A stretch of 64,000 nucleotides of DNA from Bacillota bacterium (GCA_023391695.1 JAEWAK010000003.1:107757-171756); one strand, 5' to 3'. Shown: positions 1-8,883, counted from the stretch's first letter. Notes: generated by a model not told the origin, from the sequence alone. Numbers and translations: made by a program.

Positions 1-47
1 GCTCTGAAATCAGGCCCCTGGCAGCAATCATGGGAAAAAAATTTTAA
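1..47 (+). CDS. 3' end of an upstream aromatic-pathway gene (partial)
   Basis: The reading frame starting at base 3 ends in a TAA at 45-47 and encodes the tail SEIRPLAAIMGKKF. It stops 18 bases before tyrA, as expected for an upstream operon member. The tail resembles the C-terminus of a type I DAHP synthase (first step of the shikimate pathway), which commonly precedes tyrA in Clostridia. Only 14 residues are visible, so the identity is a guess from context. Confidence 0.35.
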   Translation, partial: SEIRPLAAIMGKKF

Positions 48-65
48 CTCTTCAGGAGATAATAT

Positions 66-1175
66 ATGAATGACATAACGGCTGGCTTTATTGGTTTTGG
101 TTTAATCGGCGGTTCCATAGCCCGGGTCCTTAAGGAAATTAATCCGAATAATACTTTAATAGCCTATAATTATAATAAAAACAAAATAGGGAACGGACTG
201 AAGGAAGCGTTGGCAGATAAGGTGCTGGATTCGGTTTCTTACGATCTGGAGGAAGGTTTTCCTACCTGCGATATTATATTTTTGTGTGCTCCGGTACTGT
301 CCAACATTACCTATTTATCCTTGTTAAAAAAGATAATAAAACCGGACTGTATTTTGACCGATGTGGGAAGCGTTAAGGGAAATATACATAATGCGGTAAC
401 AGAATTAGGCTTGGAACGCCAGTTTATCGGCGGCCATCCCATGGCCGGTTCGGAAAAAACCGGTTATCAAAATTCCCACAGCCGGCTTATGGAAAATGCG
501 TATTATATCTTAACTCCTACTATAGAGACCCCGCCGGAAATGCTGAATAAATTATATGAAATTGTACAGGCCACCGGCGCCATTCCATTGATTTTAGAAC
601 CAAAGGAACATGATGACATTACCGCTGCCATCAGCCATGTCCCCCATATCATAGCCTCAAGTCTTGTAAACCTGGTAAAGGATTCCGATGACAGGGAAGA
701 AAAAATGCGTACCCTGGCAGCCGGGGGTTTTAAAGATATTACACGTATAGCCTCCTCCTCCCCCGTTATGTGGCAAAATATCTGCCTTACCAATACGGAC
801 AGTATAAAGTACTTCCTAAAGCGGTATATAAACCTTCTGAATGAAATGAAAGACGCTCTGGAGCAAAGGGATGAGGATTACCTCTACCGATTCTTTGACG
901 GGGCAGGTGAATACAGGGATTCCATTCCAGGCAAGTCCACCGGCATGATGAAAAAAGTATTTGAAATCTATCTGGATATTATTGATGAAGCCGGTGCCAT
1001 TGCTACCATAGCCACTTTACTGGGCACCAACCGGATCAGCATTAAAAATATCGGCATCATCCACAACCGGGAATTTGAACAGGGAGTCCTCCGGATCGAA
1101 TTCTATGATGAAGAAGCTTCCATTTTGGCAGTTGAATTATTAAAGAAATATCGTTATACTGTTTACGAACGATAA
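66..1175 (+). CDS. tyrA: Prephenate dehydrogenase with C-terminal ACT domain
   Basis: Oxidatively decarboxylates prephenate to 4-hydroxyphenylpyruvate with NAD, the committed step to tyrosine, in the cytosol. The dinucleotide-binding motif GFGLIGGS lies at about residues 10-17. GGHPMAGSEKTG near residue 122 is the conserved prephenate-site segment. An ACT domain occupies about residues 295-369, the usual site of tyrosine feedback control. Length 369 matches Bacillus-type TyrA. The start is preceded by AGGAGATAAT. It is followed after 19 bases by aroA, so the two are co-transcribed. Confidence 0.95.
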   Translation: MNDITAGFIGFGLIGGSIARVLKEINPNNTLIAYNYNKNKIGNGLKEALADKVLDSVSYDLEEGFPTCDIIFLCAPVLSNITYLSLLKKIIKPDCILTDVGSVKGNIHNAVTELGLERQFIGGHPMAGSEKTGYQNSHSRLMENAYYILTPTIETPPEMLNKLYEIVQATGAIPLILEPKEHDDITAAISHVPHIIASSLVNLVKDSDDREEKMRTLAAGGFKDITRIASSSPVMWQNICLTNTDSIKYFLKRYINLLNEMKDALEQRDEDYLYRFFDGAGEYRDSIPGKSTGMMKKVFEIYLDIIDEAGAIATIATLLGTNRISIKNIGIIHNREFEQGVLRIEFYDEEASILAVELLKKYRYTVYER

Positions 1176-1194
1176 AGAAGATGGGAGTCTGAAT

Positions 1195-2484
1195 ATGATA
1201 TTACAGAAAGCAAATTCATTAAAAGGTGAAATTACAGTTCCCGGTGATAAGTCCATATCCCACAGAGCCGTCATGTTTGGGGCTTTGGCAGAAGGGACCA
1301 CGGAGATAACCCATTTTCTCCAGGGAGCCGACTGCCTTTCCACAATCCGGTGTTTTCGCAGCATGGGAATTTCCATAGAAAATGATACCGACAGTAACAG
1401 GGTACTGGTTTACGGCAAGGGACTCCGCGGTTTAAAACAGCCGGACGAAACCCTGGACGTGGGCAACAGCGGCACAACCATGCGGCTTATGTCCGGTATT
1501 TTATGCGGCCAGTCTTTTTCTTCCACCATGACAGGGGATGAATCCATCCAAAAACGCCCCATGGGCCGGGTAATCACTCCGTTAGCACAGATGGGGGCCG
1601 ATATAAAGAGCTTAAGCGGTAACGGTTGTGCCCCCCTTTTGATACAGGGACAAAAAGGTACTCTCCGCCATATTGCCTATGAGTCACCGGTGGCTTCCGC
1701 CCAGGTTAAATCTGCAATTTTACTGGCAGGTTTATACGGGGATGGCCCGACTTCTGTAACCGAGCCATATGTATCCAGAAACCATACGGAACTGATGTTA
1801 AAAATGTTCGGGGCCGAGGTTGAAACAAAAACTGCCACGGCATTCATCCGGCCGGATCCCAGACTGCATGGAGAAAAAATTACCGTTCCAGGCGATATAT
1901 CCTCTGCCGCTTATTTTATTGCGGCCGGATTAATGATACCGGGTTCCGAAATACTGCTTCGAAATGTAGGGATTAATCCCACCAGGGACGGCATCCTAAG
2001 AGTATGCCGCATGATGGGTGCCGATATCCATATCGAGAATGTGCGAAATGCGGACTCCGAAACAGCAGCCGATATCCTGGTCCGTTACAGTGAGTTAAAG
2101 GGAACGGAAATCGGCGGCGGCCTCATACCTGCCCTGATTGACGAACTTCCAGTCATTGCTGTTATGGCATGCCTGGCCAAGGGTAAAACCGTTATAAAAG
2201 ACGCTGCGGAACTTAAGGTAAAGGAATCCAACCGGATTGACGTAATGGTGCATAATTTATCCCTTATGGGGGCTAAAGTTACCGCTACGGAGGACGGGAT
2301 GGTTATCGAAGGCGAAGCTCCACTTAAGGGTGCGGTAATTGACAGTAAAACCGATCACCGGATCGCCATGTCCTTTGCCATTGCCGCATTGGCAGCCGAA
2401 GGCAATACCGAAATCCGCGGAGCCGAATGTGCGAATGTATCTTATCCTGATTTTTATTCCGATTTAAAAGGACTGATACACTAG
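1195..2484 (+). CDS. aroA: 3-phosphoshikimate 1-carboxyvinyltransferase (EPSP synthase)
   Basis: Transfers the enolpyruvyl group of PEP to shikimate-3-phosphate in the sixth step of the shikimate pathway. The N-terminal PGDKSISHRAVM, the GNSGTTMRLMSG segment (PEP contact) and the KESNRID motif are all present. The 429-residue length is normal. A GGGAG ribosome site sits 7 bases before the ATG. It is the last gene of the plus-strand aromatic operon; a long hairpin follows. Confidence 0.95.
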   Translation: MILQKANSLKGEITVPGDKSISHRAVMFGALAEGTTEITHFLQGADCLSTIRCFRSMGISIENDTDSNRVLVYGKGLRGLKQPDETLDVGNSGTTMRLMSGILCGQSFSSTMTGDESIQKRPMGRVITPLAQMGADIKSLSGNGCAPLLIQGQKGTLRHIAYESPVASAQVKSAILLAGLYGDGPTSVTEPYVSRNHTELMLKMFGAEVETKTATAFIRPDPRLHGEKITVPGDISSAAYFIAAGLMIPGSEILLRNVGINPTRDGILRVCRMMGADIHIENVRNADSETAADILVRYSELKGTEIGGGLIPALIDELPVIAVMACLAKGKTVIKDAAELKVKESNRIDVMVHNLSLMGAKVTATEDGMVIEGEAPLKGAVIDSKTDHRIAMSFAIAALAAEGNTEIRGAECANVSYPDFYSDLKGLIH

Positions 2485-2558
2485 ACATCTATTAACTATT
2501 TTTAATCGAATGAAAACTGAATATTGAGTAACCCGAATATATCTTTAAAGAAAACAGC

Positions 2559-2646
2559 CCCGATATTTTTCATGGATTGATTTTTCAGTTAACCTGCTTC
2601 TTGCAGTAATTTTCTGATAAACTGATCCAATATGAAAAATATCGGG
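2559..2646. terminator. Bidirectional terminator between aroA and queA
   Basis: A perfect 15-bp outer stem (CCCGATATTTTTCAT with ATGAAAAATATCGGG) closes an inner GGAT/ATCC and CAGTT/AACTG structure. It sits between convergent genes and is followed by T-rich sequence. A second short hairpin with a GGGC/GCCC stem at about 2670-2692 is closer to the queA end. Confidence 0.85.
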
Positions 2647-2707
2647 ACTGATTTTATTTTATGTCCAGCCCCTTTTTAAGGGCAGGGGCAACACTTTGGC
2701 AGCTGAT

Positions 2708-3733
2708 TTAATGTATAAACATGGCATCTCCAAAACTGAAGAAGCGGTAACGCTCCTTTACTGCCAGTTCATAAGCTTTCAGTATATTCTCCCTGCCTGC
2801 AAGGGCTGAAACCAGCATAATCAGTGTCGATTCCGGCAAATGGAAATTAGTGATCAAGGCATCCAGTACCTTGAACCGGTATCCGGGATATATAAATATC
2901 TCCGTATCCCCGCTCCCGGGCTTTACAAATCCGTCCTCACCGGCTGCCGATTCCACGGTCCTGCAGCTGGTAGTGCCGACACAAATGATACGGCCGCCGT
3001 TTTTCTTAGCCTGATTGATTTTATCCGCTTCCGACTGCTCGACCTGGTAAAATTCCGAATGCATATGGTGTTCCAGAATATTCTCTTCCTTAACCGGCCG
3101 GAAAGTCCCAAGCCCCACATGGAGGGTTACATTAGCTATGAAAATTCCTTTTTCTGCAATCTGTTCCAATAACTCTTTGGTAAAATGCAGGCCTGCCGTA
3201 GGTGCCGCTGCTGAGCCTTCATATTTGGCATATACGGTCTGGTAACGGTTCTTATCTTTTAACTGATGGGTAATATAGGGGGGAAGTGGCATCTGTCCCA
3301 GCCGGTCCAGGATTTCTTCAAAAATACCTTCATAATAAAACTGAACCAGACGGTTGCCTTCCTCTACGATCCGGATAATTTCACCTGTCAGGATTCCGTT
3401 TCCAAAACTGATCCTTGTGCCGGGCTTCGCTTTTTTCCCCGGTTTCACCAAAGCTTCCCAGATATCGTTTTCCTGCCTTTTCAGGAGAAGAATTTCAACC
3501 TTGGCTCCGGTTCCTTCCTTTTCCCCGATTAATCTGGCCGGAATAACTTTCGTATTATTTATTACCAGACAGTCTCCAGTCTTTAAGTAATCTATGATAT
3601 CCTTAAATATTTTATGTTCCGTATCACCGTTTTCTTTATTAAGAACCAACAGCCTGGAACTGGAACGGTCCTCCAGCGGATCCTGGGCAATCAGCTCTTC
3701 CGGTAAAATAAAATTAAAATCCTGTTTCGTCAT
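2708..3733 (-). CDS. queA: S-adenosylmethionine:tRNA ribosyltransferase-isomerase
   Basis: Transfers and isomerises the ribosyl moiety of SAM onto preQ1-modified tRNA, forming epoxyqueuosine at wobble position 34. The N-terminal FILPEELIAQDPLEDR, the APTAGLHFT segment and the C-terminal ITNFHLPESTL and FFSFGDAMFI motifs are diagnostic. Length 341 is standard. AGGAG lies 5 bases before the ATG. It is downstream of the TtcA-like and cysteine desulfurase genes on the same strand, giving a tRNA-modification group. Confidence 0.95.
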   Translation of the reverse strand: MTKQDFNFILPEELIAQDPLEDRSSSRLLVLNKENGDTEHKIFKDIIDYLKTGDCLVINNTKVIPARLIGEKEGTGAKVEILLLKRQENDIWEALVKPGKKAKPGTRISFGNGILTGEIIRIVEEGNRLVQFYYEGIFEEILDRLGQMPLPPYITHQLKDKNRYQTVYAKYEGSAAAPTAGLHFTKELLEQIAEKGIFIANVTLHVGLGTFRPVKEENILEHHMHSEFYQVEQSEADKINQAKKNGGRIICVGTTSCRTVESAAGEDGFVKPGSGDTEIFIYPGYRFKVLDALITNFHLPESTLIMLVSALAGRENILKAYELAVKERYRFFSFGDAMFIH

Positions 3734-3880
3734 GGGTTCTCCTACTTATCTTTCCGCATAGAATATACGGACTTTCTTCTCATAATCGTGTCTCACTTCT
3801 ATTTTGTTATCATTCGGCTGATACCCTTAAAAGCTAAATTGGTTATCTGCCGATTGAACCGAGTTATATATCCTTTTTCC

Positions 3881-3947
3881 TATTATTCTTTTTTCATATT
3901 ATTCTTTTTTTATATTATTCTTTTTTTTATATTATTCTTTTTTCATA
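3881..3947. repeat. AT-rich tandem repeat of about 16 bp
   Basis: Four copies of TATTATTC followed by 6-8 T and CA or TA start at 3881, 3897, 3913 and 3930. On the minus strand this is A-rich sequence just after the stop of the TtcA-like gene. It does not form a conventional hairpin. It looks like slippage-prone low-complexity DNA. Confidence 0.8.
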
Positions 3948-3948
3948 T

Positions 3949-4788
3949 TCAACAGGAAGTATCGCTGTCGTAATCGTCCAGGAAACTATAGGGCACCTGT
4001 TTCTTCTGATAGCCGATCATGGTATCCAGGTTAACATTATGGATGCTCCGGAATATATTCATATCTATAATAGAGCTTGTCTGTCTGAATTTCTTAATTA
4101 ATTCTTTCATTTCCTGGCGCTTGGAACCGCCGCCGTTATCCCCCAGCATGCAGTTTTCCGTAAACCGGCAGGCACACTGGATAAATTGCAGGTTATTGTA
4201 TTTCCTCCAGGCTATGATGTCCGCTTCCTTTACCATATATAAAGGCCGGATCAGTTCCATTCCTTTATAGTTCGTACTGTGAAGCTTCGGCATCATACCT
4301 TTCATCTGCCCGCTGTAAAACATACTCATTAACACGGTTTCGATCACATCATCAAAATGATGGCCGAGAGCTATCTTATTGCAGCCCAGCTCCTGGGCGT
4401 GCTTATAGAGATACCCCCTCCGCATTCTTGCACAGAGGTAACAGGGTGACTCCTCCACCGCCGCCACAATATCAAAAATATCCGTCTCAAACATGTGGAT
4501 GGGAATATTCAGGTATTCCGCATTATTTACAATAACCTGTCTGTTATATTCATTATACCCCGGATTCATGACTAAAAAGACTAAGTCAAAATGGAACTTC
4601 CCATGTCTCTTAAGTTCCTGCATACACTTTGCCAAAAGCATGGAATCCTTGCCGCCGGATATGCAGACTGCAATCTTATCCCCTTCCTGAATCAGCTGGT
4701 AGTCCTTCACTGCCGTGATAAATTTTCTCCATATTTCTTTACGGAATCTTTTTATTATACTTCTTTCCACATCTATATAATTTTCCAT
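3949..4788 (-). CDS. TtcA-like PP-loop tRNA 2-thiocytidine synthetase family protein
   Basis: An ATP pyrophosphatase of the TtcA/TilS superfamily, probably thiolating tRNA with sulfur from the neighbouring cysteine desulfurase. The PP-loop CISGGKDSM is near residue 46. A CYLCARMRRG pair of cysteines and a later CRFTENC pair fit the [Fe-S]-binding TtcA pattern. An upstream in-frame TTG exists at 4839, but the ATG at 4788 (MENYIDVERS) has GAGGT 6 bases upstream and is the better start, giving 279 residues. The exact modified base is inferred, not shown. Confidence 0.85.
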   Translation of the reverse strand: MENYIDVERSIIKRFRKEIWRKFITAVKDYQLIQEGDKIAVCISGGKDSMLLAKCMQELKRHGKFHFDLVFLVMNPGYNEYNRQVIVNNAEYLNIPIHMFETDIFDIVAAVEESPCYLCARMRRGYLYKHAQELGCNKIALGHHFDDVIETVLMSMFYSGQMKGMMPKLHSTNYKGMELIRPLYMVKEADIIAWRKYNNLQFIQCACRFTENCMLGDNGGGSKRQEMKELIKKFRQTSSIIDMNIFRSIHNVNLDTMIGYQKKQVPYSFLDDYDSDTSC

Positions 4789-4913
4789 GATTAACCTCAT
4801 TCTTTCGCATGTTTCCTGCGCATTTAAAGTTTTCGCCAAGTGCGCAAAAAGTACTTATGCTTTGCATACTTTGGTCACGCTGGCACAAGCTTTGCTCCCA
4901 TCTTGTTAGGCTG

Positions 4914-6029
4914 TTATTTCACCGGCAGGGCTTTTTTAAAGCCCTCCAGAAATACACCGATTTCTTCCTCCGTAGTTAAATGGCTTAAACTGATACGCAG
5001 GGTGGACAGTGCCAGCTTCCGGTCCTTGGTTATTGCATATACGGGTCTTGAAACCGTATTCGGGGCACAGCAGGCGGATTTGGTGGCCACATAGATGTCC
5101 ATATTGTTTAATTCCTTCTGCAGCTGGTTGGTATTAACCCCTTTGATGCTGATATTTAAAATATAAGGGGAACCCTCTGCCGGTGTATTTATCTTAATAT
5201 TATCATAAGCTTTTAATGCTTCACGCAGTTTATGATTTAACCCCTTCACATACTCATAACGGGCGGTAAGATCCTTTACCGACAGAGTAAGGGCTTTTTC
5301 CGTTGCAGCCGCAAGGGAGAGCGCAGGTGTTCCGCTCCGGAAGGAGGTAGTGCTTAAACCGCCGTGGATTAAAGGCTCCAGCATAAGGGCTTCCTTTTTC
5401 AGCAGGACCCCGCAGCCGTTTATACCATAAAACTTATGGCCGGAAAATGTCATCAGGTCCACATTGCCAAAGCTCACCGGTATTTTCCCGACTGCCTGGG
5501 TTGCATCCACATGAAAATAGCAGTGAGGTTTACTTTTTACGATTTTACTGATTTCTTCTATTGGCTGTATGGTACCGGCTTCACTGTCCACATAACAAAC
5601 CGAAACCAGTACGGTATCCTCCCTGATAAGTTCTTTCAGATGCTCTGTATCAATCCTTCCGTCCTCTGCCAGGTTCACAAAATCCACCTCATAACCGTCA
5701 TTCTGCAAAGCAGTCGCAGGACCTGTTACGGAGGCATGTTCCAAATAAGTTGTAATGATATGTTTTCCATATCTTTTATAATTGTTTGCAATGCCTTTCA
5801 TAGCCATATTGTTGGATTCACTGGCACCGGAAGTATATATTACCTCATTCTCTTCTGCTCCCAGAAGGTTTGCGATCTGTTTCGTGGATTGTTCCATCCT
5901 TGCCCTGGCCTTATCTCCCGGGCTGTGGGGTGAATTGGGGTTGCCGATATATTCCAAGGATACTTCATAAAATGTATCCAAAACTTCCTTGTCTGCGGGT
6001 GTATTCGCCGCGTAATCTAAATAAACCAT
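4914..6029 (-). CDS. Cysteine desulfurase (NifS/IscS class, PLP-dependent)
   Basis: Releases sulfur from cysteine as an enzyme persulfide for tRNA thiolation and Fe-S assembly. It begins MVYLDYAANTPADKE, the family N-terminus. SGHKFYGINGCG carries the PLP lysine and SACCAPN the persulfide cysteine. The frame opens upstream at 6086, but the ATG at 6029 matches the family start and has AGGT upstream, giving 371 residues. It leads the operon with the TtcA-like gene and queA. A strong promoter lies at 6149-6177. No iscU or iscR is adjacent. Confidence 0.9.
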   Translation of the reverse strand: MVYLDYAANTPADKEVLDTFYEVSLEYIGNPNSPHSPGDKARARMEQSTKQIANLLGAEENEVIYTSGASESNNMAMKGIANNYKRYGKHIITTYLEHASVTGPATALQNDGYEVDFVNLAEDGRIDTEHLKELIREDTVLVSVCYVDSEAGTIQPIEEISKIVKSKPHCYFHVDATQAVGKIPVSFGNVDLMTFSGHKFYGINGCGVLLKKEALMLEPLIHGGLSTTSFRSGTPALSLAAATEKALTLSVKDLTARYEYVKGLNHKLREALKAYDNIKINTPAEGSPYILNISIKGVNTNQLQKELNNMDIYVATKSACCAPNTVSRPVYAITKDRKLALSTLRISLSHLTTEEEIGVFLEGFKKALPVK

Positions 6030-6148
6030 ACTGCTACCTGTGCCTTTCACTAACGGGTACTGTCCGCAAACGGACTTTGTTCTCAATCTATCATAAAGTA
6101 AATAAATTGTATTATCCTTACTTAACCTATGTTTTCAATCCGAATTTT

Positions 6149-6177
6149 ATAATACGAGTCTTGTGCGGATTTGTCAA
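6149..6177 (-). promoter_or_regulatory. Promoter for the cysteine desulfurase operon
   Basis: On the minus strand, TTGACA (6177-6172) and TATTAT (6154-6149) are separated by exactly 17 bases. Transcription would start near 6142, about 110 bases before the cysteine desulfurase ATG. Confidence 0.75.
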
Positions 6178-6250
6178 TCCTAATTGTTTAATCGCGAAGC
6201 AAATACCAAAAATGCCCCATAAACCAGCCGTATACCTGCTGTTTTCTGTA

Positions 6251-6520
6251 TTAATCCGGTATATGCAACCGTCTTTCGTAAGTATAATAAGTATAGGGTA
6301 TTATTCCATCTATTTTTTCTTCATAGACCTTTGCAAACTCATTTGTGTCCGGTCCGGCAGCGGCTTTCCGATTTCCTCAAAAGATTTTCTGCCCATAATA
6401 ATCGTATTTCCTTCTGTTAATCCCCTTAAACCGCTTCTGCTCTCCTTTTATATGCCAGGGTATCCTGCCTTTGTTACCTATAACATTATTTTTCGAAACT
6501 GCTGCTATGAGTGAAATCAT
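6251..6520 (-). pseudogene. folA: Decayed dihydrofolate reductase gene (folA remnant)
   Basis: From the ATG at 6520 (AGAGG ribosome site) the translation runs MISLIAAVSKNNVIGNKG, then RIPWHIKGEQKRFKG, a typical DHFR N-terminus. A one-base shift just after RFKG moves the frame to LTEGNTIIMGRKSFEEIGKP, the next DHFR block. After PLPDR the middle of the enzyme is missing. A third frame then gives EFAKVYEEKIDGIIPYTYYT and YERRLHIPD before TAA, matching the DHFR C-terminus. A 270-base relic of a roughly 480-base gene with a frameshift and an internal deletion cannot be functional. Homology was judged by eye. Confidence 0.8.
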
Positions 6521-6749
6521 ATTAACCTCTTTTCGGCTTAAGTTTTATGCAAAAAGTTTGTACCAAATTTATTTAGTAAATTACTAAAATTTTTTAATCA
6601 CTTTTTTAAAGATACGGACACCTAATAAAATATTATACCCTATTTTAAAACACAATTCAATAAATAAGGCAGCTTCAGGCGCGCAAAAGGCAGTTTCAGG
6701 CACGCGAATGCATATAGAAATACCTTATTCTGGTCTAAGGTAATCATTA

Positions 6750-6955
6750 GAGGCGGGTGAACTATTCTTATATTTGGAAAGTTTCCATATGTCACTTAAA
6801 TTCTGGGAAATGCACCTTTTGAGTTTCAATCAAAAGGGGAAAAGTTTAACTGCTTGAGCGTAAGCGAGTTTTGCACTTTTCCCACTGTTTTAAGCAATAT
6901 GCAGAATTTTTAGTGGCATATGTTTTTTTCCCGACAAGAATATTACACCCGCCTC
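6750..6955. repeat. 206-bp imperfect palindromic element (MITE-like)
   Basis: The ends are GAGGCGGGTG and its exact complement CACCCGCCTC. Inward, TATTCTT, CATATG, CACT, AATTCTG and GGGAAAAGT match the opposite arm in order. The centre is a small AACT-GCTT / AAGC-GAGTT hairpin near 6858. No protein frame is convincing. The element lies between two minus-strand genes. It could be a miniature inverted-repeat element or a large RNA hairpin. No clear target duplication was seen. Confidence 0.65.
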
Positions 6956-7000
6956 CGATATTACTGAAGCTTTTAAAATTGTTCCTTCCTGCGTTCGCCG

Positions 7001-7048
7001 TGTAACCGGACAAAGCCATTTTCTCTAAAGCGGTTTTGTCCGGTTACA
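7001..7048. terminator. Hairpin downstream of the 160-residue membrane protein
   Basis: TGTAACCGGACAAA pairs with TTTGTCCGGTTACA, extended by CC/GG with one mismatch, around a 13-base loop. It lies just past the stop at 7071. A clear T-run is missing, so this is a strong hairpin but not a textbook terminator. Confidence 0.6.
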
Positions 7049-7070
7049 TAAGTTTTCCTGATTATTTCAT

Positions 7071-7553
7071 TTATGGTTTTATATTTTCCTGCCATTGCGC
7101 AGGGTGCTTAATTTTTATAAATAGCTCTGCCTGTTCCGTAATAATATTTTCCTCCGGGTCTGTAAGGATTACAATATCGGCCTTTCCGTTTTCCATGACC
7201 GTAAAGGTTGTAGTAATTAATTCCCGGGCATTCCCACTGTAAACATTGATACTTTTCCCCGAAGTATGATCTTTGTAAATGACTTCAATTTCTTTTCCGG
7301 TGTATTCTTCCGGGAAGGTTATTTTAAGCCTTACAACATCACCTTCCCTATATTCATAGCTATTTTGAACAAATTTGCCATCCTGTATGTGAATAACGGC
7401 TTCTCCACTAAGGTCCAGGGTATCGGGAGCACTGTTATTCTTTATCAGCATGATCAAAAGGCAAAGGAGTACGAATATAAAATATTCCACCACAATACGA
7501 AACCGGTATTTTAGTTTATTTATCCGCTTACCAGGAAACGATATTTTACCCAT
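7071..7553 (-). CDS. Hypothetical single-pass membrane protein
   Basis: 160 residues. A basic start (residues 1-20) is followed by one membrane segment at about 21-43 (YFIFVLLCLLIMLI) and an extracytoplasmic part rich in beta-prone Thr, Val and Ile stretches. I recognise no family. GGAGG lies 9 bases before the ATG. Hairpins flank it on both sides (7001-7048 and 7588-7636), so it is probably a single-gene transcript. The outer part could be a small Ig-like or carbohydrate-facing domain, but nothing proves it. Confidence 0.7.
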   Translation of the reverse strand: MGKISFPGKRINKLKYRFRIVVEYFIFVLLCLLIMLIKNNSAPDTLDLSGEAVIHIQDGKFVQNSYEYREGDVVRLKITFPEEYTGKEIEVIYKDHTSGKSINVYSGNARELITTTFTVMENGKADIVILTDPEENIITEQAELFIKIKHPAQWQENIKP

Positions 7554-7587
7554 TGAAAAATCCCTCCTTTTAAGCTCTTATAATAGA

Positions 7588-7636
7588 AAAAGACAAATCA
7601 ATCCCATTTCATTTACCAGAAGTTGATTTGTCTTTT
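7588..7636. terminator. Bidirectional terminator upstream of the membrane protein gene
   Basis: AAAAGACAAATCAA pairs perfectly with TTGATTTGTCTTTT around a 21-base loop. T-runs follow on both strands. It ends transcripts arriving from the ABC transporter operon. Confidence 0.8.
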
Positions 7637-7934
7637 ATCTTAATCCTTTCACTTCCGTCAAATTATATTACTATTATATAATAGTGATAAATTATCAGGT
7701 TGTTACAGTTTCTTTTTTATTTTTACATGGTAATAAAACTTATCGGAAACTGCCTTTCCATCAGGCAATCCAGAACCCCTGCCAGCCTCCCGCCAAAGCA
7801 CCGATGAACAGGCTGCTATTATGACCGGCATAGGCAGTTTACCATAAATACGGCGGAACAGCTCCAAAAGCAGCCACCAAATCTACGGACAAATCCACGT
7901 TGCCGGTTAGCATTATATACCGCCGTGCCTCTGA
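7637..7934. other. Intergenic stretch without a recognisable gene
   Basis: On the minus strand one frame from 7910 reads MLTGNVDLSVDLVAAFGAV, a TAA, then SSLFIGALAGGWQGFWIA before TGA. No ribosome site precedes it and the frame is interrupted, so it is at most a relic of unknown origin. The 7640-7740 part is AT-rich and featureless. Confidence 0.5.
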
Positions 7935-8063
7935 CTAGCGGAACACGGGTTTGTTTACTATGGTATAAATTAAGGAGCCTATGGCTGTAAACAGAAACAA
8001 AAGATACATTTTCTTTCTTCTCTTCATCTTACCGGCCCTGCCGTTACTTATTTTTATAATCAT
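7935..8063 (-). CDS. 42-residue basic membrane peptide
   Basis: The ATG at 8063 has a near-perfect GGAGG with 7-base spacing, far better than the in-frame codon at 8120 that would overlap the permease. The product has a basic head (NGRAGKMKRRKK), one membrane helix (MYLLFLFTAIGSLIYTIV) and a short tail. It follows the ABC permease gene by 49 bases, so it is the last cistron of the ytr-like operon. It may be a small accessory subunit or regulatory peptide of the transporter. No homology is recognised. Confidence 0.6.
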   Translation of the reverse strand: MIIKISNGRAGKMKRRKKMYLLFLFTAIGSLIYTIVNKPVFR

Positions 8064-8112
8064 CCCGATACCTCCATGAATTCCTGTTGAATTCCAGAAA
8101 AGTTTTTTAATG

Positions 8113-8868
8113 TTATACACTTACCTTTCTCTCAAGCATCCATGCGGTGCCAATGTAGGTAACCACTGTGAAACATAAGATAATCAAGCTGTCCAGTATA
8201 AAATACATGCTCACATTATTTAAGAAGTTATCCGGGCTCCCAAGAACTAAATTGACGATTTTACTGAATATTACATTTAAGGCAATAAAGATAATAAAAC
8301 TAACCACACCTTTAAATTTGTTATTGGCCAAAAATGTGGTACTTAAGGTTATGGAGAAAAAAGCAAGCGTTATCGTACTGATCCATCTCGATATTATTTC
8401 GATTACAACAGCTAAAATATCCGTGAATTGGATTCTTAAATTAAAAAACTGATCCAATAACTGCAATGCTGCTTCCTTGACCTGGGCAATTGCATCATAC
8501 TTTGCAATCAATATACCTGCGTCTATGGCAAATACGGCAAAAAAAGCAAGACCGGCCAAAACAATCTGGATTCCGGCAGACAATACTTTGGCACCTACTA
8601 TACTGTAACTGGTATTCGGTGTTAAAAACAGCATATAGCTGCATTTCTGCTTTAAATCATTGGAATAAGTAAGGATTGATTCAAAAGCCAGGAAAAATAA
8701 TGCGCCAAAGCTAAAGGAAAATAATAACCCCATGGCCGTGCCTATTAAATTTTCCCTGCTGGTAACCACCCCAAAAAGGAATAAAACTTCGATTAATCCG
8801 ACTAAAGCTAATATTACAAGCTTTGAAAAAGCCTGTTTCCTGAATTCATATTTCATTAATTTAAACAT
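8113..8868 (-). CDS. ABC transporter permease (ABC-2 type)
   Basis: 251 residues with about six hydrophobic segments: about 18-36, 48-66, 100-128, 165-185, 195-215 and 225-245. A large amphipathic region lies between the third and fourth. This is typical of single-polypeptide ABC-2 permeases that partner a GntR/YtrA-linked ATPase. GGGGGATAGG precedes the ATG. It follows the ATPase gene by 15 bases. The substrate is unknown; relatives handle peptides, antibiotics or bacitracin-like stress. Confidence 0.85.
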   Translation of the reverse strand: MFKLMKYEFRKQAFSKLVILALVGLIEVLFLFGVVTSRENLIGTAMGLLFSFSFGALFFLAFESILTYSNDLKQKCSYMLFLTPNTSYSIVGAKVLSAGIQIVLAGLAFFAVFAIDAGILIAKYDAIAQVKEAALQLLDQFFNLRIQFTDILAVVIEIISRWISTITLAFFSITLSTTFLANNKFKGVVSFIIFIALNVIFSKIVNLVLGSPDNFLNNVSMYFILDSLIILCFTVVTYIGTAWMLERKVSV

Positions 8869-8883
8869 ATTCCTATCCCCCTG

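Noticed and set aside
5870..6514. 214-codon plus-strand frame over the cysteine desulfurase start and folA relic
   Set aside because: It is antisense to the desulfurase start, its promoter and the DHFR relic, has no ribosome site, and its composition mirrors the other strand.
7780..7915. Bacteriocin-like frame (VAAFGAV, FIGALAGGWQGFW)
   Set aside because: It is interrupted by an in-frame TAA and lacks a ribosome site, a leader motif and processing genes.
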